The notes under the pieces: model-generated
Told to the model about the DNA's origin: nothing
Database searches by the model: none
Seen by the model: only the letters and a program-made list of their open reading frames with translations
Made by a program: the position numbers and the translations under genes
Part shown: piece after piece, positions 52,334-61,720 of the stretch
Numbering within the stretch: the first letter of the stretch is position 1
Layout: each line of letters begins with the position of its first letter
DNA from: Labrenzia sp. OB1
Lineage (GTDB): Bacteria; Pseudomonadota; Alphaproteobacteria; Rhizobiales; Stappiaceae
DNA length: 64,000 nt
Direction: 5' to 3'
Assembly (NCBI RefSeq): GCF_001624695.1
Contig: NZ_JSEP01000019.1
Span: 2,595 to 66,594, forward strand

Positions 52334-52367
52334 GGCTGCCGCGCTCCTGGTGCGGCAGCCTGTTTTT
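52334..52367 (+). terminator. Terminator after hcp
   Basis: GGCTGCCGC (52334-52342) pairs with GCGGCAGCC (52352-52360), followed by TGTTTTT. It lies 17 bp after the hcp stop and ahead of tssE. Confidence 0.85.
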
Positions 52368-52459
52368 ATGAATGCGGGGCTGCCGGGTTTTCGGTCAAGG
52401 CCGCAGCAGCAGCCTGACAGAACAGATTCCTTGGGACGCAATCAGCGTGGGCATGGCCA

Positions 52460-53011
52460 ATGGCTAAATCGAGTGTGAAAATGCATGCCCCCCTGATGTG
52501 GGCATTCAGGGCGATGGAAGACCCGGACTACAAGGCTGCACAAGCCCGACAGAAAAACCCTGCGGATGGTCAAAAAATCAGATCCGGCCGACGTTTGTCG
52601 CGGTCCTACGGAGTTACCGAACAAACGCTTATCTCGGAAGTCCGGCGTGACCTGCAATCGCTCTTGAACACAGTGAACCTGAACTCCACCCAGGATCTGT
52701 CCGAGTTTCCCGAAGTCACCACCTCCATTATCAATTACGGACTGCCTGACCTTTCGGTGCATATCGTCGACACGGTCCGGATCGACAGGCTTGCGGACGA
52801 TATCCGCGAAGCCCTGATCCGCTTCGAGCCGCGCATGGACCCGCGCACACTCCAGGTTATTCGCGACATGGACGCCGTCAGCGATACCTTCAAGGTGCGT
52901 TTTCTGATCAAGGCGGAAATCCGTTGCGATCCGGTGCGGATCGGAACTGAATTCATTGCCGACGTCGATCCCGCCCTCGGCCGCATCAAGATAGTCGGAG
53001 CGACGGGATGA
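52460..53011 (+). CDS. tssE: T6SS baseplate protein TssE (gp25-like)
   Basis: A protein of 183 residues. The gp25 fold is recognised by SVRRDLQSLLN-like EVRRDLQSLLNT, then SIINYGLPDL, IREALIRFEPRM and FLIKAEIRCDPV. It is a wedge protein of the baseplate. It overlaps tssF by 4 bp (ATGA). Confidence 0.94.
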   Translation: MAKSSVKMHAPLMWAFRAMEDPDYKAAQARQKNPADGQKIRSGRRLSRSYGVTEQTLISEVRRDLQSLLNTVNLNSTQDLSEFPEVTTSIINYGLPDLSVHIVDTVRIDRLADDIREALIRFEPRMDPRTLQVIRDMDAVSDTFKVRFLIKAEIRCDPVRIGTEFIADVDPALGRIKIVGATG

Positions 53012-55005
53012 ACCGGGAATTTCTCGACCTCTACAATCAGGAACTCACCTATCTGCGCGAACAGGGGTCGGCGTTTGCCGAATCCTATCCCGCCGTGGCC
53101 GAACGCCTTGGCGGTCTTCTGGAAGATCGCTCCGACCCCATGCTCTCCGGCCTGCTGGAAGGCGCCGCCTTCCTTGCGGCGCGCGTCCAGTTGAAGATGA
53201 AGCATGAGTTTTCCGAATTCACGTCCAATCTTTTCGAACAGCTTTATCCCTCGGCTCTGGCGCCGATTCCGTCCATGGTGCTTGCCCGGGTCACGCCGAA
53301 ATACGGCGATGCGAATTTGCGCAACGGCATCAAGATCAACCGTCATGCGCCCATGGAAGCGGTCTTTCGCGAGCGCAGCGGCGAAGTGCGCTGCCGCTTC
53401 ACGCTTTCCGCACCAATTACCCTGACACCGCTGGAACTGACAACGGCCCGTTACCTGAGCTCGGCGGCCCAGATCTCCGGGCTCGGCGCGGATATGGCCG
53501 AAGACAAGCGGGCAAGAGCGGGGCTGTCGATCACGTTTACCCACCGGATGTCCGAAGATCCCGAAAACGAAGTCTCCGCCGACGACGCGCTCAAGAAGCC
53601 GGAATACCAGGTGGCCGGTTGCCGGATCGATGAACTTCCTGTCAGGCTGATCGGTCCTGTCGACCTTGCGGCCAAGGTCTATGAACAGATCTTCGGTCAT
53701 ACGATCGCACTTTATCTCAGAACCGAAGACGCCTACGGACAGGTCTCCCTTCAACGTATGCCGGTCGATGCCATCCGGCAGCTCGGGTTCGACGAGGAAG
53801 ACGCCCTGCTTCGCAATGATCGCAGAATGTTCACCGGCTTTGACTATCTGCGCGACTATTTCAATTTTCCCCGCAGCTTCCTCGGCTTCCGCCTGACGGG
53901 CCTCCGCCGTCACCTCGACAGGGTGAAGGCGAAGTCGTTCGATCTGGTGTTTGTATTCGACGAAACCGAGACCCGGCTGGCGGCTCATGTCGAGCGCAAG
54001 ATTTTCTCCCTGCATTCAGCGCCTGCGGTCAACCTGTTCGAGCGCCAGACCGACAGGGTGCCGATCAAGAAGGGACAGCATGAATTCGCGGTGATCGCGG
54101 ACCGAACCCGGCCGCTCGACTACGAGATACACTCCGTGACTGAGGTCAACGCGCATTTTTCCGGTGGCGAGAAAAGAGCCGTCGAGCCGCTCTACAGCGT
54201 TGCGCCGGATACCGAAAAAGCCGGCCATGAGTGGTTCTACACCATTCGCCGGATGCCGCGCCGCCAATCCTCGTCGGAATTGCGGCGCATGCAGCCGAGT
54301 TCCTATATCGGCACCGAGACCTTCGTTTCGATTTCCAGCGGTGCCCAGGCCGCCGCCCTGCTCCAGAGCGGCGACAAGCGGCTTGCGGAACTCTCCCTGA
54401 AAGTGATGGCCTCCAACCGGGCCCTGGCAGCCGATCTCCCCGTCGGGAGTAATCCGGACAAGTCCGATGTCGGCGATTTCCGGGTGCTCGAAGATATCGG
54501 CCTCAAGGTCGAATGTGTCGCCGGACCGACCGCGCCGAGACCACCGCTCCTGTCCTATAACGAAAGGCTCGGCGAGGAGGGCCACACGGGGGCTATCGCG
54601 TGGCGTCTGATCAATATTCTCGCCCTCAACCATACCGGTCTGGTTCACGACGCCGCCGGTGAAGACGGCCGGTCCTTTCGCGACATACTGAGTGTGTTCG
54701 CTCCCCTTTCCGACAATTCGGCGGACCGGCAGGCTCAGTCCGTGCGGTCCGTCTCGACCCGACCTGTGGTCCGCAGACTGCAGCAGAAATCCGGCACAGG
54801 CGTCGCCAGAGGACTTGAGGTCACCATAACGCTCGATGACAAGGCGTTTGAAGGCACAAGCGCCTTCCTGATGGGGGCGGTGCTGGACAGGTTCATCGCG
54901 GAATACGCCTCCATCAATCACTTTACCCAATGCGTGATCGCCACGACTGAGCGGGGAACGATCATGAAGTGGCCGCCAAGGATCGGGGCACAAGGGATCC
55001 TATGA
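53008..55005 (+). CDS. tssF: T6SS baseplate protein TssF
   Basis: A protein of 665 residues. The start NREFLDLYNQELTYLREQG, then FAESYPAVAERLG and EQLYPSALAPIPSM, are hallmark TssF segments. It later has FNFPRSFLGFRLTGL and ends FTQCVIATTERGTIMKWPPR, normal for the family. Overlaps tssE and tssG by 4 bp each. Confidence 0.97.
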   Translation: MNREFLDLYNQELTYLREQGSAFAESYPAVAERLGGLLEDRSDPMLSGLLEGAAFLAARVQLKMKHEFSEFTSNLFEQLYPSALAPIPSMVLARVTPKYGDANLRNGIKINRHAPMEAVFRERSGEVRCRFTLSAPITLTPLELTTARYLSSAAQISGLGADMAEDKRARAGLSITFTHRMSEDPENEVSADDALKKPEYQVAGCRIDELPVRLIGPVDLAAKVYEQIFGHTIALYLRTEDAYGQVSLQRMPVDAIRQLGFDEEDALLRNDRRMFTGFDYLRDYFNFPRSFLGFRLTGLRRHLDRVKAKSFDLVFVFDETETRLAAHVERKIFSLHSAPAVNLFERQTDRVPIKKGQHEFAVIADRTRPLDYEIHSVTEVNAHFSGGEKRAVEPLYSVAPDTEKAGHEWFYTIRRMPRRQSSSELRRMQPSSYIGTETFVSISSGAQAAALLQSGDKRLAELSLKVMASNRALAADLPVGSNPDKSDVGDFRVLEDIGLKVECVAGPTAPRPPLLSYNERLGEEGHTGAIAWRLINILALNHTGLVHDAAGEDGRSFRDILSVFAPLSDNSADRQAQSVRSVSTRPVVRRLQQKSGTGVARGLEVTITLDDKAFEGTSAFLMGAVLDRFIAEYASINHFTQCVIATTERGTIMKWPPRIGAQGIL

Positions 55006-56582
55006 GCGGCGCGGACGACAAGGACCAGGAATTGGCGCCGGAGCTTCCGGACAGGGTCTCGGCGCGGGACAAGACGGTGCTGCAGATCGGCGGTGGCGCA
55101 CCGGCGATCTGGCCGGATGCGGAGACTGAAACTGCCGAAGAAGAGCCAGAGGCAATTGAGACCGGAGCTCGGGACGATGCACCGCCAGAGAAAGACCCTG
55201 GCCCCACCCCCGAAGAGGCGATCAAATCGCGAACGATAGAAGCGCGTGCCGAAACTCTTCCTGAAGATCCAAATCCAGTGCCAGATCCAGTGCCAGAACA
55301 GGCACCCGGCCCGGAAGGCGTACAAGCTCCGCCCGAGGATCGAGCTGCCGGTTCCGAGCGCCCTTCGGCGGACGAGCAGCAAGGGGAACCGGACGAAGAA
55401 ATTTCGCCTCCCGCCGAGCCGAGGATCGAAGTTCCCGTTCAGCAGCAATATGCCTCGCTGCTGGCTGCCCTGAGTGACCGGATAGAAAAACACCCGGGCG
55501 GACACGATCTTCTGGCGGTTCTTCGTATGCTGGAGGGGCAAACCGCTCCGGGCGCGAAAGCTCCGGGTCTCGACGGGCCCAAAAAGACGGAAGAACCCGC
55601 TCCCCCACGGATCGGCAAGAGCCGCCGCCTCATGGAGGACATCGTTCGCTTCGGCCAGGACCCGTCCAGCGAATTCGCAACCTCAACGATCGAGCGGGCC
55701 AGCCGTGATGGAGCCGGCGGTCTTGTCCTGCTGGAACGTTTCCTCGGACTGCTCGGCCCTCAAGGTGCTCTTCCCGGTCCATATACAGATGAAGCCATCA
55801 TGTCGGGGCTGCGCGGGAATGACGAATTCCCGAGGTTCCTGGATGTCTTCAACAACCGTTTCATCCAGTTCTTTTATCGCGCCTGGGCGGACGCAAGGCC
55901 GATCGTTCAACACGACCGGCCGGATGATGACCGTTTTCTGGCCTACATCGGCTCGTCCATCGGGCTCGGGGCGCCCATCTACCGCGACCTGGACCGGATC
56001 GACGATCGTCTGAAGCTGCTTTACACGGGCCTGATGTCGCCCAAGACGAAAAGTGCGGCTCGTCTGAAGGGTCTGATCACCGGTGTCTTCGGGGTCAGGG
56101 TGGAAATCGACCAGTGCGTCGGAACATGGCTGCATCTGGACAGCGATGACCAGCTCAGCCTTGGCGGCCTCGGTCCCGGTGGTGCGGGCCGGTTGGGGGC
56201 GGACACGATTGTCGGCGCCCGGGTCTACAGCGTCAGCGACAAGATCCGCATCCGCATCTTCACCCGTTCACTCGACGAATATCGCAAGTTTCTGCCGCCG
56301 ACACGAACAAAGCCCAATCCGTGGACCGAAAAACTGTTCGATCTCATCGATTTCTACCTGGGTCTCGAGATCGAATACGAAATTGAACTCGCCCTTCCCA
56401 GACGCTGTGCCTCGTCGGTGCACATGAATCGCAGCAACTCGGCGACGCTTGGACATATCGGCTGGCTGAAACCGCCTGCCGCGACGGCCGCGGAAGAAGA
56501 GGACGTGGAGGAAGAGGGTGAGGACATGCTGACCGATACCCGTTTCAGGCCCGTGCGCCGCCACACCACTGTTTATCAATAG
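55002..56582 (+). CDS. tssG: T6SS baseplate protein TssG with long acidic N-terminal extension
   Basis: A protein of 526 residues from ATG 55002, which overlaps the tssF stop. The first ~145 residues are Glu/Pro/Asp-rich low complexity (EPEAIETGARDDAPPEK and so on) and precede the usual start of TssG. The domain itself has DIVRFGQDPSSEF, FLDVFNNRFIQFFYRAW, YRDLDRIDDRLK and RIRIFTRSLDEYRKFLP. Family members are usually about 350 residues, so the extension is unusual. Confidence 0.93.
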   Translation: MSGADDKDQELAPELPDRVSARDKTVLQIGGGAPAIWPDAETETAEEEPEAIETGARDDAPPEKDPGPTPEEAIKSRTIEARAETLPEDPNPVPDPVPEQAPGPEGVQAPPEDRAAGSERPSADEQQGEPDEEISPPAEPRIEVPVQQQYASLLAALSDRIEKHPGGHDLLAVLRMLEGQTAPGAKAPGLDGPKKTEEPAPPRIGKSRRLMEDIVRFGQDPSSEFATSTIERASRDGAGGLVLLERFLGLLGPQGALPGPYTDEAIMSGLRGNDEFPRFLDVFNNRFIQFFYRAWADARPIVQHDRPDDDRFLAYIGSSIGLGAPIYRDLDRIDDRLKLLYTGLMSPKTKSAARLKGLITGVFGVRVEIDQCVGTWLHLDSDDQLSLGGLGPGGAGRLGADTIVGARVYSVSDKIRIRIFTRSLDEYRKFLPPTRTKPNPWTEKLFDLIDFYLGLEIEYEIELALPRRCASSVHMNRSNSATLGHIGWLKPPAATAAEEEDVEEEGEDMLTDTRFRPVRRHTTVYQ

Positions 56583-56607
56583 GTCTCAAATTTGAAAGGC
56601 CGGTACC

Positions 56608-59424
56608 ATGAGTGACATTCTGGTTGAAACCATTGCCAACAAACTGACTACCGTAAGCTACGAATGCCTCGAAAAGGCCATGCGCCTGACAAAGAGCTCC
56701 GGCCACCGGCATCTGGAGATCCTTCACTGGCTCTATTATCTCGCGCGCGACGAGACCACGGATTTCGTTCATATCCTGCGCCATTTCGGCATAGACGCGG
56801 GAACGGTCAACGGCGATTTGCAGCAGGCCATCGCGAAACTGAAGATCAACCAGACCGAACTGCCTTCCATGGCGGCACCTTTCCAGGAATCTCTCGAACG
56901 GGCCTGGTTCGAAGGCACCTTGAGATACGGAGACTACAAGATCCGTTCCGCTTACGTGCTGATCGCCATGATGGGCGACAGGACCACCTGGCGCGAGCTA
57001 CGCGGCTATTCCTCCGCGCTTGAACCCCTCAACCGTGACATCCTTGTGCGCGATCTCGACAAGATTGCCGGTGCATCGGCTGAAACCGGCGCCCGCCCGG
57101 TGGACGGCTCCGGCCCCCAGTCCGCAGCGCCCGGAGCCGCATCGGAAAGCACTCAAGGCGCCCCGGGCAGCGGTGCCGGCGAAGATGCGCTTTCACAGTT
57201 CACGGTGGACTTCACCGCTCGCGCCCGAGCGGAAGAATTCGACCCGATTGTCGGACGTGACGAGGAAATCCGTCAGGTCATCGACGTGCTGATGCGCCGC
57301 CGGCAGAACAATCCGATCCTGACCGGTGAAGCCGGTGTCGGCAAAACCGCCATTGTGGAAGGCTTTGCCCAGAAGATTGTTTCGGGGGACGTTCCCCCTG
57401 CCCTCCTGGGCACACGCCTTTGCGCGCTGGATCTCGGCCTCCTGCAGGCAGGAGCCTCGATGAAGGGGGAATTTGAAAAGCGCCTGCGCGCCGTCATAGA
57501 CGCGGTTCATGCCTCCATTGTCCCGACGATCCTCTTCATCGACGAAGCCCACACACTGGTCGGCGCCGGCGGCGCGGCCGGGACGGGCGACGCGGCAAAC
57601 CTCTTGAAACCGGCTCTTGCGCGCGGAACCTTGCGCACGGTCGCGGCAACCACATGGTCCGAATACCGTCAGCACTTCGAAAAAGACCCCGCCCTGACAC
57701 GACGTTTCCAGCCCGTGCAGGTGGACGAGCCCGACGAGGAAAAATGCTTTGCCATGGTGCGCGGCCTTCTGGGGCCGATGGAAGACCATCACCAGGTACG
57801 CATTCTCGACAGCGCGGTGAGATCCGCCGTGTCCCTGTCGCACCGCTATATTCCGGCACGCCAGCTGCCGGACAAGGCGGTCAGCGTTCTCGACACGGCC
57901 TCGGCGCGGGTGAACATTTCCCAGGCTGCACAGCCGGCGAAACTGTCGGACCTTGTGGCAAAGAAGGGCTTCCTGGAAACGGAACGGCAGGCGCTGTCCA
58001 ACGATACCGAACTGGGCATGGAGCACCAGGAGCAGCTCGATGCGCTCGACATCGCCATCCAGGACACAGAGACCGCAATCGAAACCCTTCGCGGCGAGTG
58101 GGATCGCGAGCGCAAACTGGTCGCGGAAATTCGCCGTCTGAACGCCGCGCTGATCGCATTGAAGGGCGGTGAACCTGCCCCGCATCCCGAAAGCGTGGAA
58201 ATCGAGGACCCGGAAAACGAACAGCCTGCGCTGGTGGGCATCGACGACATCGAGCTGAATCTTGATGTCGATCTGGAGGATGAGGACGCAATCCGCACCG
58301 CCCTTCACGACAAGAGGGCGGAGCTTTCGAAAATCCCGGAAGACGACCGGATGGTCTATGCCTATGTGGACGATGAGGCTGTTGCCAGCATCATCTCCGA
58401 CTGGACCGGCATCCCCGTCGGCCGAATGGTTCAGGATGAAATGCAGACGATCCTCAACCTGACCGACAGCCTCACCAAGCGGGTGATCGGCCAGGCACAC
58501 GGCCTTGGCATGATCGCCAAGCGGATCGAGACCAGCCGTGCCCAGCTCGGCAACCCGGACAAGCCCATCGGCGTATTCATGCTGTGCGGTCCATCGGGTG
58601 TCGGCAAAACGGAGACGGCCCTCGCGCTCGCTGAAACGCTTTATGGCGGTGAGGAGAGCATGATCACCATCAACATGTCGGAGTTTCAGGAAGCCCATTC
58701 GGTTTCCGGCCTCAAGGGCGCGCCTCCGGGCTATGTCGGCTACGGCGAGGGCGGCCGCCTGACGGAAGCCGTGCGGCGCAAGCCTTACTCCGTCGTGCTT
58801 CTGGACGAAGTGGAAAAAGCCCACCCGGATGTGCACGAAATCTTCTTCCAGGTGTTCGACAAGGGCTGGATGGAAGACGGCATGGGCCGGAAGATCGACT
58901 TCCGCAACACGTTGATCCTGCTGACCTCGAATGTGGGCACCGACATCATCATGAACGCGGCCAGACACATGCTGGACTCACCGGTTTCCAGCGACCCGGA
59001 ACTGGCGGCCACCGACCCGAACGCACCCGATGTGGAAGAATTGGCGGAAGCCTTGCGCCCTGCTCTGCTCGACGTGTTTCCGCCCGCCCTGCTCGGCCGG
59101 ATTGTCACCATCCCCTATTATCCGCTGTCACCGTCCATGCTCGGCTTCATCGTTCGCCTGCAACTCAACCGGATCGTCAAGCGGGTCCGGGAGAACCGGG
59201 AGGCCGAACTTGCCTACGGCGAGGACGTGGTCGCCCATATCGTCTCCCTCTGCCGCGACCCGGACAGCGGCGGACGGATGATCGACAACATCCTGACCAA
59301 TGATCTGCTGCCCAAACTCTCCCGCGCTTTCCTGACCGCACAGATGAATGGGGAAACGATCTCAAGGGTTTCGATCAAGACCGGTGACGACGGTCTGGAA
59401 ATTCAGCCCGAAGCAGCTGAATAA
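56608..59424 (+). CDS. tssH: T6SS ATPase ClpV (TssH)
   Basis: A protein of 938 residues. An N domain (1-150, sheath-binding) precedes AAA1 with Walker [10 protein letters not shown] (about 238), a middle region with long coiled coil, and AAA2 with Walker [10 protein letters not shown] (about 660) and [14 protein letters not shown]. It unfolds TssC to recycle contracted sheath. Starts 25 bp after tssG and is the end of the rightward operon. Confidence 0.97.
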   Translation: MSDILVETIANKLTTVSYECLEKAMRLTKSSGHRHLEILHWLYYLARDETTDFVHILRHFGIDAGTVNGDLQQAIAKLKINQTELPSMAAPFQESLERAWFEGTLRYGDYKIRSAYVLIAMMGDRTTWRELRGYSSALEPLNRDILVRDLDKIAGASAETGARPVDGSGPQSAAPGAASESTQGAPGSGAGEDALSQFTVDFTARARAEEFDPIVGRDEEIRQVIDVLMRRRQNNPILTGEAGVGKTAIVEGFAQKIVSGDVPPALLGTRLCALDLGLLQAGASMKGEFEKRLRAVIDAVHASIVPTILFIDEAHTLVGAGGAAGTGDAANLLKPALARGTLRTVAATTWSEYRQHFEKDPALTRRFQPVQVDEPDEEKCFAMVRGLLGPMEDHHQVRILDSAVRSAVSLSHRYIPARQLPDKAVSVLDTASARVNISQAAQPAKLSDLVAKKGFLETERQALSNDTELGMEHQEQLDALDIAIQDTETAIETLRGEWDRERKLVAEIRRLNAALIALKGGEPAPHPESVEIEDPENEQPALVGIDDIELNLDVDLEDEDAIRTALHDKRAELSKIPEDDRMVYAYVDDEAVASIISDWTGIPVGRMVQDEMQTILNLTDSLTKRVIGQAHGLGMIAKRIETSRAQLGNPDKPIGVFMLCGPSGVGKTETALALAETLYGGEESMITINMSEFQEAHSVSGLKGAPPGYVGYGEGGRLTEAVRRKPYSVVLLDEVEKAHPDVHEIFFQVFDKGWMEDGMGRKIDFRNTLILLTSNVGTDIIMNAARHMLDSPVSSDPELAATDPNAPDVEELAEALRPALLDVFPPALLGRIVTIPYYPLSPSMLGFIVRLQLNRIVKRVRENREAELAYGEDVVAHIVSLCRDPDSGGRMIDNILTNDLLPKLSRAFLTAQMNGETISRVSIKTGDDGLEIQPEAAE

Positions 59425-59438
59425 ATTCGAACCGGCGT

Positions 59439-59490
59439 GCCCGGCTCTGACGTTCTCACGGAGCATTCCCTGAAACGGTCAGAGCCGGGC
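59439..59490. terminator. Hairpin between convergent tssH and the M23 gene
   Basis: GCCCGGCTCTGAC (59439-59451) pairs perfectly with GTCAGAGCCGGGC (59478-59490) around a 26-base loop. It sits between two convergent stops (59424 and 59493), so it is placed to end both transcripts, although there is no T run. Confidence 0.6.
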
Positions 59491-59492
59491 CG

Positions 59493-61508
59493 CTACTGCA
59501 CGCTCAGAATATCGCCGATGGCGACGCGATAGTTCTTGAGGTCATTGCTCGCCACCGATTGGGGCGCGTCCGCACCGGTTTCCATTTCGAAAGCCAGGGG
59601 ATCGGCCGGTTCGCCGCGCTGACGGATTTCGAAATGCAGGTGCGGCCCGGTCGACAATCCAGTCGTCCCCACATAGCCGATAAGATCACCGGCCTGAACG
59701 ACCGATCCCAATTCAATGCCGTCCGCAAATTCGTGCATATGAGCATATCGGCTGGTGATGCCGTCCTTGTGGGTCAGTTCGATGAAATTTCCATAGCCGC
59801 CGCGGACATCACGATATGTGACCTTGCCGGAAAAAGCCGCCCGGATCGGCGTGCCGGTCGGAGCCGCCCAGTCGACGCCCGCATGCAGGCGCTCCGTCTT
59901 CTTGATCGGGTGAAAGCGCATCCCGAATTTCGACGTCAGGACGCCCTTGACCGGCACCAGCATGGCTCCTGACAGGCTGACCTTGCCTCCTTCGTTGACA
60001 CAGGCAAAGCCCCGATTGCCCGGTGCTTTCAAAACATAGCAGCGCACCGACCAGTCATCTCCCCGGCGTACGCCGGCGAACAGGACACGCCCACCACCGC
60101 GCTTTTCATCCCTCGGCATATCGGTGAACACAAGCGTGAACCGTTCATCCGGTTCAATCGTGCGTTTGAGATCCGTCGTGGGAGCGAGATAGGCTATCGC
60201 CTCGCCGACGATGGATGCCGGAACGGCGTTTCGCACCGCCGTCGCATAAAGCCCGTCGATAAGACGATGTTTCTTTGCAGCACCTGCGACCTTATCGGGA
60301 GCGTCTTCCTCTTCGACGACAGGTTTTCCGAACCAGGGGTCGGCGCCGTGAACATAGGTATCGCCATCGCGGGACGTCGAAAACGCTGCTGTTCCGAGAT
60401 ATCCGTCCTGACCGTAAAAGGAGATCTGGACGGGCCGGTAATAGTCACCGATACGCCCGAGTTTGTTGGGCATCCTGATGCCTCTTACCGCGATTTTATC
60501 GCCCACGATCAAATCGCTTTTCTGAAACTCGTTTGCAGCGAATTCAACAAGAAGCTTGCTGACTTCCTCGTCAAAGCCGTTTGTCTTCAGAAAATCGCCG
60601 AGCGTGGTCGTTTCGGAAATTCCGGTGCGGATTTCGATACGGCTCGGCCCCTGACCGATTGGACGCTCGGACAGAAACAGGTTCAAGGTGTCCGTCGGCG
60701 GCTTCAGGAAGACCGGCAGATCAGGTGACTGCCCGTCCGCCTGGCTGCTGTCTTCTTCAACCACGATCCCTTCGGCATCATTGCCGCCACCGAAATTGCC
60801 GAACTGGAAATCGGTTTCACTGCCCGGTGCGCTGATGATCAGATTGCCGTCCTCGTCCAACATCTGGCTGTCGAGGAAATAAGCGCTTGCCGCGGGCACA
60901 AAGGCGGCATCACCCTGCGACGCGCTCGCCGGCACCGGCCTTTCCGTCAATTCTATCCGTTGAGCGGCGGCACCCCGGCCGAGCAGGACCGGATCTCCGG
61001 CGAGCGGAATGACAGCGGACATGGCCATGTCGAAAAACGGATCGGCGGGAATATCCAGGTCTTCTTCATTCAGACGCTCCGGTTTGATCTCTTCCCGTGG
61101 CGAAGGGTTTTCCCCCTGCCCTGCTTCTTTCAAAGCGGATGAGGCATTCGCGAGCGGACCGGGCACCGCCGCTTCCCCTTTGTTCACCGGTGCGCTCGAC
61201 GCGGCTGTTTCTTCAGGCGGAGAAAATGAAATCGAGCCGGAAGTAAAAAGATGCGCCAGACCACCGGCCCCCGCCCCCACGATCAGGAACCCTACCGCCA
61301 TGCCGGCATATAACAGCTTGGAAGACCGCTTCGGCGAGCCGTGAGGAGGTTTTTTCGAGCGAGTTGGCGCCTGCGGGCGGGCAGCTTGTTCCGGACGGTC
61401 CTGTGCGCCCTCTGACGTCGCAGATCCCTTGCCGGACGGGCGGATGATGGTCCGGTCGAATTCGGGGCGATGCCCTCCGGGATTCTGATTGTCAGGCCAT
61501 TGAGCCAT
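59493..61508 (-). CDS. Membrane-anchored M23 metallopeptidase
   Basis: A protein of 671 residues. A cytoplasmic N-terminus (1-60) precedes a membrane helix (about 63-85) and a long periplasmic region. The C-terminal LytM domain (about 540-650) has the zinc motifs HAGVDWAAPTGTP, YAHMHEFADG and GPHLHFE, so the site is intact. It should cut peptidoglycan crosslinks. Similar anchored M23 proteins occur widely in Hyphomicrobiales outside T6SS loci, so a general wall role is most likely; local wall opening for the T6SS is possible. Confidence 0.93.
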   Translation of the reverse strand: MAQWPDNQNPGGHRPEFDRTIIRPSGKGSATSEGAQDRPEQAARPQAPTRSKKPPHGSPKRSSKLLYAGMAVGFLIVGAGAGGLAHLFTSGSISFSPPEETAASSAPVNKGEAAVPGPLANASSALKEAGQGENPSPREEIKPERLNEEDLDIPADPFFDMAMSAVIPLAGDPVLLGRGAAAQRIELTERPVPASASQGDAAFVPAASAYFLDSQMLDEDGNLIISAPGSETDFQFGNFGGGNDAEGIVVEEDSSQADGQSPDLPVFLKPPTDTLNLFLSERPIGQGPSRIEIRTGISETTTLGDFLKTNGFDEEVSKLLVEFAANEFQKSDLIVGDKIAVRGIRMPNKLGRIGDYYRPVQISFYGQDGYLGTAAFSTSRDGDTYVHGADPWFGKPVVEEEDAPDKVAGAAKKHRLIDGLYATAVRNAVPASIVGEAIAYLAPTTDLKRTIEPDERFTLVFTDMPRDEKRGGGRVLFAGVRRGDDWSVRCYVLKAPGNRGFACVNEGGKVSLSGAMLVPVKGVLTSKFGMRFHPIKKTERLHAGVDWAAPTGTPIRAAFSGKVTYRDVRGGYGNFIELTHKDGITSRYAHMHEFADGIELGSVVQAGDLIGYVGTTGLSTGPHLHFEIRQRGEPADPLAFEMETGADAPQSVASNDLKNYRVAIGDILSVQ

Positions 61509-61545
61509 GTAGGGACCAACGTCTTGAAGTGAGCTTCAGAAGTCA

Positions 61546-61583
61546 AAGTATCCTGTCGGCTATCAATTGCCCGAAGGATACTT
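61546..61583. repeat. Inverted repeat in the M23/cyclase intergenic region
   Basis: AAGTATCCT (61546-61554) and AGGATACTT (61575-61583) are perfect 9-base arms, and the loop sides (TCGGC and GCCCGA) can extend the stem. It lies in the 212 bp between the cyclase stop and the M23 start, so it could end the cyclase transcript or be a regulator site. Confidence 0.5.
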
Positions 61584-61720
61584 CATGAAAATCAGATTGC
61601 GCTTGAACGATCATGCCGGAGGAGACACCAGGATGCAAAACCGGAACGTATTTCCGTAGAGGAAAAATGGATCACCTTACGGGCGTTCAATTCCTTCAGC
61701 ATGAGGTTTCGAAAGCAGCT

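Noticed and set aside
57193..58968. A 591-codon open frame on the minus strand within tssH
   Set aside because: It lies wholly antisense to the AAA domains of ClpV and has antisense-type composition. The same reasoning removes long frames opposite tssM (38214-39656), tssK (41488-42471), vgrG (45279-46472) and tssF (52735-54015).
59493..61508. M23 peptidase as a T6SS effector
   Set aside because: It has its own membrane helix for export and anchoring, is transcribed toward tssH on the other strand, and no immunity gene is adjacent.
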